A DNA stretch of 64,000 nt from Rhodopseudomonas palustris HaA2 (GCF_000013365.1 NC_007778.1:3162001-3226000); one strand, 5' to 3'. Shown: positions 10,856-22,089, counted from the first letter of the stretch. The notes: a model not told the origin generated them from the letters alone. Made by a program: numbers and translations.

Positions 10856-11038
10856 CGTCTCGCCCCGTCGTCCGGCCTTCAGTCCATTCACCACGCCGAT
10901 CCTCGCTCGCATCGATGTCCGCAGCATTATTGCCGGCAAAATGGTCCAGGCATGACGTCACCGCCATTTCGACGGCAACTCTTCTGGCTGACCCATCCTA
11001 ACGGTGATTCTCACCGGCCCGACAGCCGGCAGGATGCC

Positions 11039-12268
11039 TCACGCAGGATCCGGCCGTGGGCTCTCGACCGCATCAGTCGGCGGTCGCGGTCGCAACACCA
11101 CCGCAAGAATAAACCCCAGCGCCAGCATCGTGATGGCGGCAATCAGCATCGTGGGAACTTTACCGGCATGAGCGAGGCCGAAGCCGTAGGCGATCGGGCC
11201 GGTCGTCTGGCCGAGGAAGAAAAAGAACGAATGCAGCGACATCGCGGTGCCGCGCGCGGTCTCACTGAGCTCGCTGGCGAACACCTGCACGCAGCCGTGC
11301 AGCATGTAGAAGCCCATCCCCATCGCCACGAACGCCACGGCCTGGGCCTGCCACGGGGGCCCGAACGCGATGATCGCCAACTGCAGGCCGACCAGCGCGC
11401 CGCCACCGATCATCATGCCCCGAACGCCGAGCCGTGGCAGCAGTCGTGCGACGGTCAGCGTGTAGAGCAGCCCGCCGACAGCAAAGCCCGCGATCACCAG
11501 CCCGGCGACCGCCAGTGATTCCTGCCCCTGATCGTGCAGGAAGGCGGCGACGAAGGGGAACGCCCCCATCACGCAGGTCCCCTCGACCAATACTGCTGCG
11601 AAGCAGATCGGAGCATTCGGATTGCTGAAGATGGTCCGATAGCCGCGGCGTAAGGCCGCCAGATCCATCGGTGCGCCAGGACGCATCGGTTTATTGCGAA
11701 AGCCGAACGACACTGCCAACGCAGCGACGATCACCAGGACGCCGAGCACGGCCAGCACACCGCGCCAGCCGAGCACGTCGCCGATCACGCCGGAGGCCGA
11801 GGCGCCGAGCAGATTGCCGGTCATCGAGCCGCCGAGCACGCGCCCGATCGCGACCTGCCGCCGCCCAGGTTCGACCAGATCGCTCGTGAGCCCCAGCGCC
11901 ACCGGGAACACGCCGCCGGCTCCGATGCCGGCGAGAATCCGGCACAGAAACAGGACCTCGAATGACGACGACACCGCGCCGAGCAGGCTCGCGAAGCCGA
12001 GCAATGCGAGGCAGACGATCATCAGTCGAGCTTTGCCGAACATGTCGGCGAGCGCACCGATGGCCGGCTGCACCACCGCGAAGGTGAAGGCCGTCACGGC
12101 GGCGAGACCTGCGGCGGTGGCGATCGAGACCGAGAATTCCGACGCGATCCGCGGCAGCACCGGATCGAGCGCGCGGGCGGACAGGCTAGCGGCAAAGCCC
12201 GACAGCGCAATGATCTTCAACGCGGGCGGCAGGCTCGGCCGAACGACCGCACTGTCGCCCTGCGACAT
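11039..12268 (-). CDS. MFS transporter
   Basis: A 409-residue major facilitator with about twelve hydrophobic segments. The conserved loop GALADMFGKARLMI sits between helices 2 and 3, and helix 5 carries GNLLGASASGVIGD. This is typical of proton-driven efflux carriers of the arabinose-efflux/DHA1 type. Its ATG overlaps the last base of the kdsA stop (TGATG), so it is the third gene of a coupled VOC-kdsA-MFS operon. The substrate is unknown; the coupling to a Kdo-synthesis gene is suggestive but may only be positional. Confidence 0.85.
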   Translation of the reverse strand: MSQGDSAVVRPSLPPALKIIALSGFAASLSARALDPVLPRIASEFSVSIATAAGLAAVTAFTFAVVQPAIGALADMFGKARLMIVCLALLGFASLLGAVSSSFEVLFLCRILAGIGAGGVFPVALGLTSDLVEPGRRQVAIGRVLGGSMTGNLLGASASGVIGDVLGWRGVLAVLGVLVIVAALAVSFGFRNKPMRPGAPMDLAALRRGYRTIFSNPNAPICFAAVLVEGTCVMGAFPFVAAFLHDQGQESLAVAGLVIAGFAVGGLLYTLTVARLLPRLGVRGMMIGGGALVGLQLAIIAFGPPWQAQAVAFVAMGMGFYMLHGCVQVFASELSETARGTAMSLHSFFFFLGQTTGPIAYGFGLAHAGKVPTMLIAAITMLALGFILAVVLRPRPPTDAVESPRPDPA

Positions 12269-13131
12269 CAGATCGTTCCGGCTCCGGACCGCCGCTTGGC
12301 GAGCGCGTCGAACTCCATCAGCGTGCGCAGCAGGCTCTCGAAGTCGCGCAGCGGCACCATATTGGGGCCGTCGGACGGCGCGTGATCCGGATCGGGATGG
12401 GTCTCGATGAACACACCGGCGACGCCGACCGCGACCGCGGCGCGCGCCAGCACCGGCACGAATTCACGTTCGCCGCCCGACGAGGTGCCCTTGCCGCCCG
12501 GCTGCTGTACCGAATGCGTGGCATCGAAGATCACCGGGGCGCCGGTGGTCTTGGCCATAATCGGCAGCGCGCGCATGTCGGAGACCAGCGTGTTGTAGCC
12601 GAAAGACACCCCGCGCTCGGTCACCAGCACCTTCGGGTTGCCGGCGCTGGTGATTTTGGCGACGACATTGCCCATGTCCCACGGCGCCAGGAACTGGCCC
12701 TTCTTGACGTTGACGATCCTGCCGGTCGCAGCCGCCGCCAGCAACAGATCGGTCTGCCGGCAAAGAAAAGCCGGGATCTGCAGGATATCCACCGCCTCCG
12801 CGGCGCGGGCGCATTGCCCGGCTTCGTGAACGTCGGTGAGCACTGGCAGCCCGATGCTGTCGCGGATCTCGGCGAATATCGGCAGCGCGCCGTCGAGGCC
12901 GATTCCGCGCGCGCTCGCCGCGCTGGTGCGATTGGCCTTGTCGAACGACGTCTTGTAGACGATGCCGATGCCCAACCGCTTGCCGATCTCCTGCAGCGCC
13001 GCGGCGACCTCGAGCGCATGCGCGCGGCTCTCGAGCTGGCACGGGCCGGCGATCACCGATAGCGGCAGTGCGTTGCCGAATTTGACGTCTCCCGCTGCGA
13101 CGACAGGCGCGGGTGCAATGCTTTTGTTCAA
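12268..13131 (-). CDS. kdsA: 3-deoxy-8-phosphooctulonate synthase (KdsA)
   Basis: A 287-residue cytoplasmic enzyme condensing phosphoenolpyruvate with arabinose-5-phosphate to Kdo-8-phosphate for the lipopolysaccharide core. Family motifs are [64 protein letters not shown] and [17 protein letters not shown]. The start chosen is the TTG at 13131, which overlaps the preceding stop as TTGA and has AAGGA eight bases upstream. The longer open frame adds 13 residues that do not look like KdsA. It is coupled to the VOC gene before it and the MFS gene after it. Confidence 0.95.
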   Translation of the reverse strand: MNKSIAPAPVVAAGDVKFGNALPLSVIAGPCQLESRAHALEVAAALQEIGKRLGIGIVYKTSFDKANRTSAASARGIGLDGALPIFAEIRDSIGLPVLTDVHEAGQCARAAEAVDILQIPAFLCRQTDLLLAAAATGRIVNVKKGQFLAPWDMGNVVAKITSAGNPKVLVTERGVSFGYNTLVSDMRALPIMAKTTGAPVIFDATHSVQQPGGKGTSSGGEREFVPVLARAAVAVGVAGVFIETHPDPDHAPSDGPNMVPLRDFESLLRTLMEFDALAKRRSGAGTI

Positions 13132-13997
13132 CGGACCATTCCTTGTTCGAAGATCAGCGTCGCGCCGCACACATCCGGCACGACCAGGCGGTCGATGTGG
13201 CGCGTCGCGCCGATCCCGTTCTGCTGCAACAGGCGTTCAACCACGGCCGTCTCCTCCACGGCAATCCGCAATCCGGCGAAACGCGCGCCCTCCGCATCCA
13301 CCGCGGCGGCGACGCCGTACTGGTCGCGGAACGACACCGGCTCGACGATGTCGATGTCGCCGCGCTCGGTCTGTGCAATGACGCCGATCGACGACGCGTG
13401 CAGATCCCGCACCCCGGTGAAGGCGCCGAGGAAGATATGGTGATCAGTCGGGTTGTCGGCAATCATCACGACCGCCGCCGCCGCACGCGCGCCGTTGGCG
13501 TGAATCTGGAACGACGGATTCCAGAAGTTCTCCGGATGATGATGCCGGCACGCCGCAAAGCCCGCGTCCGGCGACAGCGGATCGCGTGCGAATGCGAGCG
13601 TGAACCCGAGCTTGACGATGCTGCCGTCGGGCCGCTGCCCTTCCCGGCCGAAACTGAAGATCTCGCCCGCGCCGATCCCGACCGCGGCGAAGCCGCGCGC
13701 GTCGGCCTCAGCGTCGCGGCTTGCGAGCAGCAGCATCGAGAAGCCTTCGCGCCGCGCCAGATAGTCGCGCTGGTAAGCGCCGAACGAAAACGCGTCCGCG
13801 CGATGCGGTTCGATATTCTCGGGTTCGGCGACAGTGAGGATTTCGACGAAGAAGCCGTCGAGTTGCACGATGCGATTGTGCGTGCCGAAGGGATGGCGGT
13901 TGCGCGCGCCGACGCTGAAACCGAGCCGCTGATAAGCCTCCGCCGCGGCGTCGAGGTCGCGCACTGCATGAACGATATGGTCGAGACCGCACGGCAT
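13128..13997 (-). CDS. VOC/glyoxalase-like protein
   Basis: A 289-residue protein of the vicinal-oxygen-chelate type. The N-terminus has [24 protein letters not shown], the classic first beta-alpha unit with a potential metal His. A later unit carries [13 protein letters not shown]. Length and layout resemble the Glyoxalase_3-like (two-module) group. It starts the VOC-kdsA-MFS operon and its TGA overlaps the kdsA TTG. Only a weak ribosome-binding site is seen. The chemistry is unknown; it could be a dioxygenase, lyase or sequestration protein. Confidence 0.75.
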   Translation of the reverse strand: MPCGLDHIVHAVRDLDAAAEAYQRLGFSVGARNRHPFGTHNRIVQLDGFFVEILTVAEPENIEPHRADAFSFGAYQRDYLARREGFSMLLLASRDAEADARGFAAVGIGAGEIFSFGREGQRPDGSIVKLGFTLAFARDPLSPDAGFAACRHHHPENFWNPSFQIHANGARAAAAVVMIADNPTDHHIFLGAFTGVRDLHASSIGVIAQTERGDIDIVEPVSFRDQYGVAAAVDAEGARFAGLRIAVEETAVVERLLQQNGIGATRHIDRLVVPDVCGATLIFEQGMVR

Positions 13998-14027
13998 CAG
14001 GACAAGGCTTTCATCGTCGCTGCACGA

Positions 14028-14354
14028 TTACCTGACGGCCGAGAACGCGGTCGGCAGCAGCAGCTGATTGGTGATGGTGTCGACGATCTGGCCGTCGGCC
14101 TCGGTCTCCGCCTTGGCGGCCAGCCAGTCCGGGTCGGACGCGAACGCGGCCCATTTCCGCTCGCGCTCGGCGAGGCTCTCCCAAGCGAGAAAATAAGTCA
14201 GCTCCTGGTTCGACGCGCCGACCAGGGTCGTGAAAAAGCCGGCCTGACGGATGCCGTGTTTTTCGAACATCTTCAGCGTGATGGTTTCGAACCGCTTCAG
14301 CAGCGCCGGCAGACGGCCGGGCACGCAGCGGTACACCCGGGATTCGTAGATCAT
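14028..14354 (-). CDS. NIPSNAP family protein
   Basis: A 108-residue protein of the NIPSNAP dimeric alpha/beta-barrel type. It shows MIYESRVYRCVPGRLPALLKRFE at the start and FFTTLVGASNQELTYFLAWESLAERERKW in the middle, the usual conserved blocks. The ATG at 14354 has a strong GGAGGG eight bases upstream; the longer open frame has no such signal. Its function is not established in bacteria. It lies 30 bp downstream-side of the VOC gene's start on the same strand and may be cotranscribed with it. Confidence 0.8.
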   Translation of the reverse strand: MIYESRVYRCVPGRLPALLKRFETITLKMFEKHGIRQAGFFTTLVGASNQELTYFLAWESLAERERKWAAFASDPDWLAAKAETEADGQIVDTITNQLLLPTAFSAVR

Positions 14355-14534
14355 GGTCCCTCCGATCGTTGCGGAGGCCTTATAGCCGCCACTCGGCGCG
14401 CTGTCTTGGGGCTCGCGGAGATCGCGCTTTCGGTCGGCATTGCCCAATTCATCGTCGTGGATCGCCTGGATTGGTCGTCCTCGTCGTTAAACCCGACATC
14501 CAGCCCGCAGGCAAAAGAGCCGACGTGAAATCCC

Positions 14535-15645
14535 ATGGTTGCAAGGCTCTCTCTGACCGCTGACCTTCTCCGTCCGTTTCGGGTTGGACCGACCTGGGAA
14601 AGCGCGACCTGGAAACATGTCCGCTGGCTCGACGGCATTGTCGGCACGGCCGCAAGACTCGCAGGATGGAACGTCACGACGACGTCCTGGGATCGCGGAC
14701 TCGTGCAGGATCACCATTATTTCCACACCCCGGATCTGTTCGAAGCAGCGGGCCTGCCGCTGTCGATCGAAGGCTGGGGACGCTTTCTGTCGCTCGAGGC
14801 CGTGCCGGCCCGAGATTTCGGAAGCTCTGGCGGCGCCTTTTCGCGGAACCCTTGTGGTCGGCTACGAACTGCCAGATCTGCTCTGCAGGATTTTCGACGA
14901 AGCGGGAATCGCGGTCATCGATTTGATTCTGTATCCCGTGCGCTTCCTCGACGACGTCGTGTTCGCCGCGCGAACCAACCGGGCCGCGCTCCATCGATTG
15001 CTGCTGCACGACATGCTCGATCCACGCGAGTGCATTCTGCGCGCCGGCTTCGTGCGCAGCAAGGCGAGCTTCATGCGGCCGCTGGGCCTGACGCCCGGGA
15101 CGACCATTATTCTCGGACAGGTCCCCGACGATCGATCGGTGCTCGACATCGGCACCGGACGCTTCACCCATCTGGGCGATCATCTGCCGGCTCTGATCGA
15201 TCTCTGCGCCAGATCCGCCGCGACACTGTTCAAGCCTCACCCCTACGATCCGCCGGACTCCGCAACGCGCAAGGCGATGAGCTCGTTGCGGTCGGTGACC
15301 TCGACCGACATCAATCTTTACCAACTGCTGGCGCAGCCCGAGACCGAGACCGTCTGCGCGCTGAATTCCAGCGGCCTGATCGAGGCGCGGCTGTTCGGCA
15401 AGCAGACGATTGCCCTGAAGGAGCCGGCTGTCAGGTTCGGCGAGGCCCCGCCGACGGATGGCGGCGGCTTCGGTGACGCGGTGCCGCAGAATGCCGGCTG
15501 GTACTCGCCGCGAACCTGGGAGGCGCTGCTGGCCGGGCATGAAGACATCCTATCGAAAACGCCGTCTTCGCTGGAAAAGGATCGCCTGAGGCGTGCGCTG
15601 AATGCCGACTGGGGCTTCGGGCATATCGACAGGGTCGTCGCCTGA
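14535..15645 (+). pseudogene. Capsule-polysaccharide-synthesis-like protein, frameshifted
   Basis: Two coherent protein halves lie in different frames. The frame from the ATG at 14535 reads sensibly to EAVPARD at about 14816, then turns to nonsense. The +1 frame takes over with EALAAPFRGTLVVGYELPDLL and runs to the TGA at 15645. Removing one T from the TTT at 14816-14818 joins them as PARDSEALAAP, giving a 369-residue protein. The C-terminal half has ATLFKPHPYDPP and VCALNSSGLIEARLFGKQ, which resemble the KpsC/KpsS-type capsule synthesis (beta-Kdo transferase) fold. The stop overlaps the next start (TGATG), so it was the first gene of a two-gene operon. It may be a true mutation, an assembly error or, less likely, a recoding site. 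Confidence 0.72.
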
Positions 15646-16577
15646 TGAACGAGCGCTGGGACACGATCATCTCGCTGCTGCAGGAGCAGAGCTTCGCCGA
15701 CGCCATGGCCAGCCTCGATGCGATCTCCCATGATGACCCAATCGACGTCGACGCCTATCTCCTGCGCGCCGTGGCGCAGAAGCAGCTCGGGCTCACGAAG
15801 GATGCTGAAATCGAACTCTGGCGCGCGCTGGTCGTCGATCCCTGTGCCGCAGGGGTTCGGGCGGCGCTGGGCGATCTCTTCGTGGAGGATCTGACCCAGC
15901 CCGGCCATCCGCATGACTTTCAGCTCGATAGCGGCGAGCGTCAGACCAGCCCACAGATCGACATGATCCGGCGCGATCACAGCGCGCGCTACGAGTTCGC
16001 TGCGCATTGGCTGCGAGCCCATCTGCAACCGCCACGCGACACCACCGGATTGGATATGTTCTGCGGCAACGGTTACGGCGCGCGGATCCTCGCCGATCGC
16101 TGCGGTGCGCGGATCGTCGGGATCGACGGCTCGGCGCCGGCGGTCGCCCTCGCAGAGACGGCCTATGGCGGCCACCGTGTGGTCTTCCGGCAGGCCTGTT
16201 TCCCGTTCGAGCTGACGAGAAACGCCGCCGACTTCGCTGTCTGCTTCGAATCCCTCGAGCACGTCGAGGATTGCGATGATTTCCTCCGGCAAGTGGGCGC
16301 CGCGACACGAGGGCCGATACTGCTGTCGTTTCCGCTCGAAAGTGGACTACCCTTCGCCGTCAACCGCGACCTGTTCCGGTTTCACTTCCGGCACTTCAAG
16401 GCGGACGAAATCGCCGAGAGGCTGCTGCGGCTGACCGGCCGGCGCGTCATCGAGATGCGCGGGCAGATCGTCTATCGGATCGAGAAGGGCCGTATGAGCG
16501 GTCTGCTGGACCCATCACAGATGGAACTGACGCGCCTCGAGGACGACAGCCAGTTCGGGATCGTGATCGCAATCTGA
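15645..16577 (+). CDS. TPR-containing class I SAM methyltransferase
   Basis: A 310-residue protein. Residues 1-80 form helical repeats of TPR character (DAYLLRAVAQKQLGLTKDAEIELWRAL). A class I methyltransferase domain follows, with motif I LDMFCGNGYG at residues 136-145, the acidic IVGIDGS loop, and CFESLEHVED at motif IV. It is translationally coupled to the frameshifted capsule-like gene by TGATG. The pairing suggests modification of a surface glycan, but the acceptor is unknown. No membrane or signal segment is seen. Confidence 0.8.
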   Translation: MNERWDTIISLLQEQSFADAMASLDAISHDDPIDVDAYLLRAVAQKQLGLTKDAEIELWRALVVDPCAAGVRAALGDLFVEDLTQPGHPHDFQLDSGERQTSPQIDMIRRDHSARYEFAAHWLRAHLQPPRDTTGLDMFCGNGYGARILADRCGARIVGIDGSAPAVALAETAYGGHRVVFRQACFPFELTRNAADFAVCFESLEHVEDCDDFLRQVGAATRGPILLSFPLESGLPFAVNRDLFRFHFRHFKADEIAERLLRLTGRRVIEMRGQIVYRIEKGRMSGLLDPSQMELTRLEDDSQFGIVIAI

Positions 16578-16705
16578 AACCAGGTGACGACGCCCTGCCG
16601 CCTGGCCCGCAGCCGCGGTCACGCCGACATTCCCATGCTATTGTGGAGTGGACGGCAGTGAGCCACACGGGGCCTGCCGCCCACTCAATTACCGGAGAAG
16701 TGTCG

Positions 16706-17023
16706 ATGAGGCGAATGCTGTTGCAGATCGGGCTCCTGCTGGTGGTGAGCGGCTCGGCGTCGGCGCAGACGCCAGGCGTGGTCACCGGCGGTAGCGACAA
16801 TGTCATCGTCAACGGCAAGCCGGCGGCACGCGCAGGCGACACCACGTCGGACGGGGCCATCGTCGAAGGTTCGACGAACGTGTTCATCAGCGGCAAACCC
16901 GCCGCAGTGGTCGGCGGTCGAACCAATTGCGGCGGCGTGGTGGTCGGCGGCGGCAGCAACGTCTTCATCAACGGCAAGCCGATGGCACGCGCGGGCGATT
17001 CCACGGCGGGCTGCCCGAAGTGA
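16706..17023 (+). CDS. Secreted PAAR-like repeat protein
   Basis: A 105-residue protein starting at the ATG at 16706, with GGAGAAG six bases upstream. Residues 1-21 form a signal peptide (RRMLLQIGLLLVVSGSASAQ). The rest is three repeats of the PAAR type, each with a form of SxNVxxNGKPxAxxGD: residues about 30-46, 52-70 and 83-101. A cysteine pair (NCGG and AGC) is present. PAAR proteins usually cap type VI spikes, but those lack signal peptides and no VgrG or Tss gene is near. A periplasmic or surface role is more likely. It is convergent with pyrG. Confidence 0.8.
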   Translation: MRRMLLQIGLLLVVSGSASAQTPGVVTGGSDNVIVNGKPAARAGDTTSDGAIVEGSTNVFISGKPAAVVGGRTNCGGVVVGGGSNVFINGKPMARAGDSTAGCPK

Positions 17024-17029
17024 TGGAAA

Positions 17030-18667
<1,638 letters not shown>

Positions 18668-18827
18668 CTACCTTTAAGGCCCTCGGTCCGATTCGCCAAA
18701 GCGATTCGTCCCTAATGGGCGAACTTCGAAATGCCTGTGGGTGACGCTGAAAGATCAGCGCCTTCATACGGTTACTGACGGCAGCTCAGACTCTTCAACA
18801 GCTACCGCCAGCGCATGCCGGCAATGC

Positions 18828-19220
18828 TTATTGCGACTGCGGTGGGGCCGGAGCGGCCGGGGCCTGATTCTGCGGCTGGTCGGCCTGCTTCAACGAATCG
18901 AGCAGACCGCCGCCCTGCGAGACCGGCGGCGCCGGGACGCCCGGCGCCTGCTGGGTGGTCGGCGCCGCGGTCGGAAGGATCGTGGTCGGCTTGCGGTTGT
19001 AGGTCGCGAGCCAGGACAGCAGCAGGCTGGTGATGAAGAAACCGACCGCGAGAAACGCCGTGGTCCGGGTCAGCAGGTTCGCGGTGCCACGGCTCGACAT
19101 GAAGCCGCCGCCACCACCGCCACCGACGCCCAGGCCACCGCCCTCTGACTTCTGCAACAGAACGGTGGCGATCAGCCCGAGGACCAACATCAGGTGGATG
19201 ACGATAATGACAGTCTGCAT
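18828..19220 (-). CDS. secG: Preprotein translocase subunit SecG
   Basis: A 130-residue inner-membrane component of the SecYEG channel. The family pattern is clear: a first helix (QTVIIVIHLMLVLGLIATVLLQKSEGGGLG, residues 2-31), a glycine-rich loop leading to FMSSRGTANLLTRTTA, and a second helix (residues about 54-73). The tail is Pro/Gln/Ala-rich and probably cytoplasmic, as in other Rhizobiales. GGAAGGG lies five bases before the ATG. It is read in the same direction as pyrG. Confidence 0.95.
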   Translation of the reverse strand: MQTVIIVIHLMLVLGLIATVLLQKSEGGGLGVGGGGGGGFMSSRGTANLLTRTTAFLAVGFFITSLLLSWLATYNRKPTTILPTAAPTTQQAPGVPAPPVSQGGGLLDSLKQADQPQNQAPAAPAPPQSQ

Positions 19221-19529
19221 GATACCCTTCCATCACAAGCCTGGATCGCCGAAAGGCCGACATGGCGCCAGCGCGCGGCTGCTCGACAGGCTTGCGGGAT
19301 AAACGAAGTCGCGCGGTGTCTACACGATCGATGGGGGCATTGTCACCCCCGGACGGCAAAAGCCGGAACATCGTGACAGCCGCCAAATCACCGCGCCGCC
19401 GCTCGGCGACATCACCGCTGAATCCAGATTTCACATTTTAGATCAGTATTGTATGACGCGTTTCCAACCTTTCACAAAAGATCGGAGCGTCGCATCAATC
19501 CAGATGCTTCGAAGCGATCCGTCCTTCTC
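19221..19529. other. Intergenic region without a recognised gene
   Basis: These 309 bases separate the secG start from the 3' end of the secreted unknown on the same strand. The half near 19430-19500 is noticeably more AT-rich (TTTCACATTTTAGATCAGTATTG) than the surroundings. I found no convincing promoter spacing, tRNA or small coding frame. It must at least hold the secG promoter. Confidence 0.5.
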
Positions 19530-20171
19530 CTACGGCTTATTCGGCGCTGGCGGCGGATTCGGCTTTGCCGATCGGGGCTGCGGCACGGTTGCCGACGGCA
19601 TCTTGGCCTCGGCCGACGGCGGTTGATTGGCGGCTGCGGGCGGCTGCGGCGCGACGGGAGCCGCCTGCCCGATCGACACTGACAAGCCGAACAGACGCCA
19701 TTGCCCGTTCACGGGTGCAAAGGTGAGTTCGAAATTGACCTGCGACGGCACCGAGGGAAAAAACCCCGCCATCCGCATCAGTCCATTGGCCTCTACCTGC
19801 GGCAGCAGGTTGAGCTGGGGTTCGATCACCGCAACACCGGACAGATCGAGATTTTCGTTGCGTTGTTTGGCGAAGATTTCCGCCAGACGCGCCGCCGTAT
19901 TGATCTGAAATCCGGCAGCGCCGAGATCGCGCAGCACCGTATAGTTTCCGGTCTTGTTGGCCTGATCGAGCGCCAGCAGCGTCGACCTGATCAGAATGAG
20001 GACACCGTTGCGGTCGATCTGCGCCGGCTTCGGCGCGGCGTTTTCCGTCTGGGCCTGCTTGGCTGGCTGAGCGCCCGCCGGAGCCACCGACATGGCGCTG
20101 GCAAGCACCAAGGCCGCGGCCAGCAGTGGCTCCAGACGCACCGGGCCATCATGAGATCTCAAGTTGCGCAT
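19530..20171 (-). CDS. Secreted protein of unknown function
   Basis: A 213-residue protein with a signal peptide (hydrophobic LLAAALVLASAMSVAPAGAQ, residues 16-35). A globular part of about 110 residues (NGVLILIRSTLLALDQANKTGNYTVLRDLGAAGF to WRLFGLSVSIG) looks like an alpha+beta domain of the NTF2/SnoaL kind. The end is a Pro/Ala-rich tail (about residues 165-213) that could cross the cell wall. I do not recognise a named family. It lies 56 bp downstream of the adhesin gene on the same strand and may be cotranscribed with it. Confidence 0.7.
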   Translation of the reverse strand: MRNLRSHDGPVRLEPLLAAALVLASAMSVAPAGAQPAKQAQTENAAPKPAQIDRNGVLILIRSTLLALDQANKTGNYTVLRDLGAAGFQINTAARLAEIFAKQRNENLDLSGVAVIEPQLNLLPQVEANGLMRMAGFFPSVPSQVNFELTFAPVNGQWRLFGLSVSIGQAAPVAPQPPAAANQPPSAEAKMPSATVPQPRSAKPNPPPAPNKP

Positions 20172-20227
20172 GCGTGCTGCCAGACCCGAGGCCTGCCCCT
20201 CAACGCCAGCTTCGTCGGCGGCACCGG

Positions 20228-22033
20228 TCAGAATTCCCCGCCGATGCCGACATAGGCCGTGTGCTCGGTGCCGCCGCCATTACCGTAGCCGGCGACGACG
20301 GCGAGCGGCATCGAGGTGTTGAAGCGGTGAGCGAAGCCGAAGCCGAAGCCGCCTTCGCCATGGAAGGTCGAGCCGCGCATCTGCCAGGTTGTCTTGCCCG
20401 GACCGGATGGCATCGGCGCATTGGCGGCCGCGACCGCCGCGGCAATGCCCCGCCGTGCCTCCGTCCGGTTTTCGCCGATCTGTGACTGCAGCGAGCCGAC
20501 CTGAGATTGCAGCGACCCGATCTGGGATTGGATCGCCGAGGTGATGCCGCTGAGCTGACTGACGTTGACGGCGTCGGTGGGATTAATACCGGCCGCGACA
20601 TTGGTGAGGCGCCGCTCGTTGCCTGCTGTGCCGAACGACACGGTGTCGGCGAGTGTCGCCACCGAGCCGCTGCCGATCGCCACGGAGTTGACGCCGAGCG
20701 CCTGCGAATTGGCGCCGAGCGCGATCGCATTGAGGCCGTTCGCCATCGCCGCGTTGCCGAGTGCAGTCGCCCCGACCGCCTGCGCCGCACTTCCCTGCCC
20801 GACGGCTGTCGCCCCGGTCGCCGAGGCGACGCTGGTCTCGCCCAGCGCGGTGGCGTTGACCCCGGTGGCCACTGCCGCGTTGCCGAGCGCGGTTGCCGCG
20901 ACAGCCTGCGCCGCACTTCGCCGTCCGACGGCTGTGGCCCCGGTCGCCGAAGCGAGGCTGGTCTCGCCGAGCGCCGTGGTGGCTTCCCCGTCGGCGATGC
21001 TGCCGAACCCGAACGCGCTGGCGGAGCCGCCCGTTGCAGTGGTGTTCGCACCCACCGCCGTTGCGCCGGCGCCGGTGGCGAGGCTGCTCATTCCCATCGC
21101 AGAGGCATCGTCGCCAGTTGCCCTGCTCCCCGCACCTGTCGCTGTCGCCCGGATGCCAAGGGCTTGAGCTTCATTGCCTGTCGCGGTCGCAAAGGCGCCG
21201 TCCGCGTTCGAATCGCCGCCCGTCGCAGTGGCTCTATTTCCAGTTGCAAGACTGTTCTGGCCGGTCGCAGTCGCGTTCGAACCGGTCGCTCTGCTGCTTT
21301 CGCCGGTGGCGGTGGCGAATTGGCCGATGGCGTTGCTCGCCTGGCCGGTCGCGGTCGCGTTCGAGCCTTGTGCGACGCTATATGCGCCCGTAGCGGTGGC
21401 GTAGTTGCCGGTGGCGGCGCTGCTCACGCCAGCGGCGGTCGCGAATGTGCCGGCGGCATTGCTGGCCGCGCCGGTCGCCGTTGCTGAATCGCCGGTAGCG
21501 GCACTCCGCCAGCCAGTCGCGGTCGCCGAGGCTCCGAGGGCATTGCTGACCGCGCCGGTCGCCGTCGCGGTCGCGCCGTCGGCATTGGCGCTCGCGCCGG
21601 TCGCGGTGGCGCTGTCGCCGTTGGCGATGGCAAAAGCACCGTTCGCGGTCGCGTTTATACCAGTAGCGCTACTGTTCGCTCCCGTCGCGGTTGCCTGCGA
21701 GCCCTGAGCTGAACTGTAGGAACCGCTCGCAGTGGCATAGCCACCTGTGGCGATGCTGCTCGTGCCCATCGCAGTGGCATAGTTGCCGGTGGCGGCGCTG
21801 TTCGCGCCTGTCGCCGTTGCAGCTTCGCCTGTAGTCTGCGCGTTGTCCCCAACCGCCGTTGCAAACCCGGACGGCGCGTTGATCGTGCCGCCGCCCGCTG
21901 CATAATCCGCAGCCGAGGCGCCTCCGGTCCAGAGCGTCAGGGCCGTTGCCGTCAGCAGTCCGGCCGAACATGCGGCGCGCCAGCCGATTTTCGGGCGACA
22001 TGTTTGTTGCTTGGATACGGCCAGCATTTCCAT
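20228..22033 (-). CDS. YadA-type trimeric autotransporter adhesin
   Basis: A 601-residue surface adhesin (type Vc secretion). The ATG at 22033 begins MEMLAVSKQQ; a signal peptide ends near GGASAADYAAG. Next come about 30 head repeats of 14 residues (pattern GxxATATGxxSxAx), typical of left-handed YadA heads. The neck/stalk junction RRLTNVAAGINPTDAVNVSQL follows, then a short coiled coil with SQIGSLQSQVGSLQSQIG. The C-terminal anchor, of about 65 residues, has GGFGFGFAHRF and ends in Phe, as needed for outer-membrane insertion. The stalk is very short. A LuxR-type regulator lies just upstream on the same strand. Confidence 0.92.
   Translation of the reverse strand: MEMLAVSKQQTCRPKIGWRAACSAGLLTATALTLWTGGASAADYAAGGGTINAPSGFATAVGDNAQTTGEAATATGANSAATGNYATAMGTSSIATGGYATASGSYSSAQGSQATATGANSSATGINATANGAFAIANGDSATATGASANADGATATATGAVSNALGASATATGWRSAATGDSATATGAASNAAGTFATAAGVSSAATGNYATATGAYSVAQGSNATATGQASNAIGQFATATGESSRATGSNATATGQNSLATGNRATATGGDSNADGAFATATGNEAQALGIRATATGAGSRATGDDASAMGMSSLATGAGATAVGANTTATGGSASAFGFGSIADGEATTALGETSLASATGATAVGRRSAAQAVAATALGNAAVATGVNATALGETSVASATGATAVGQGSAAQAVGATALGNAAMANGLNAIALGANSQALGVNSVAIGSGSVATLADTVSFGTAGNERRLTNVAAGINPTDAVNVSQLSGITSAIQSQIGSLQSQVGSLQSQIGENRTEARRGIAAAVAAANAPMPSGPGKTTWQMRGSTFHGEGGFGFGFAHRFNTSMPLAVVAGYGNGGGTEHTAYVGIGGEF
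20640..21870 (-). repeat. Array of 42-nt units encoding adhesin head repeats
   Basis: Imperfect 42-nt units (14 codons) rich in GCG/GTC/GGC fill most of the adhesin gene. Most have diverged. Two blocks of three units are much more alike: 20852-20977 and 20726-20851, offset by exactly 126 bp, encode 42-residue copies that are 35/42 identical (both with ALGETS, ASATGATAVG, SAAQAV, ATALGNAA). This marks a more recent internal tandem duplication. Confidence 0.85.
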
Positions 22034-22089
22034 AACGCCCCAGGTAATTTCCCTAGGTGCCAACAGAAAGAAAGAATCGCAGCGGCGCG

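Noticed and set aside
14810-14825. Programmed frameshifting as the cause of the frame change
   Set aside because: TTTC is a weak slip site, no stimulator was evident, and a one-base indel explains it more simply.
16706-17023. A type VI secretion spike tip
   Set aside because: It has a Sec signal peptide and no VgrG, Hcp or Tss gene is nearby.
20640-21870. A CRISPR-like repeat array
   Set aside because: Units are contiguous coding repeats of 42 nt with no spacers and encode adhesin heads.
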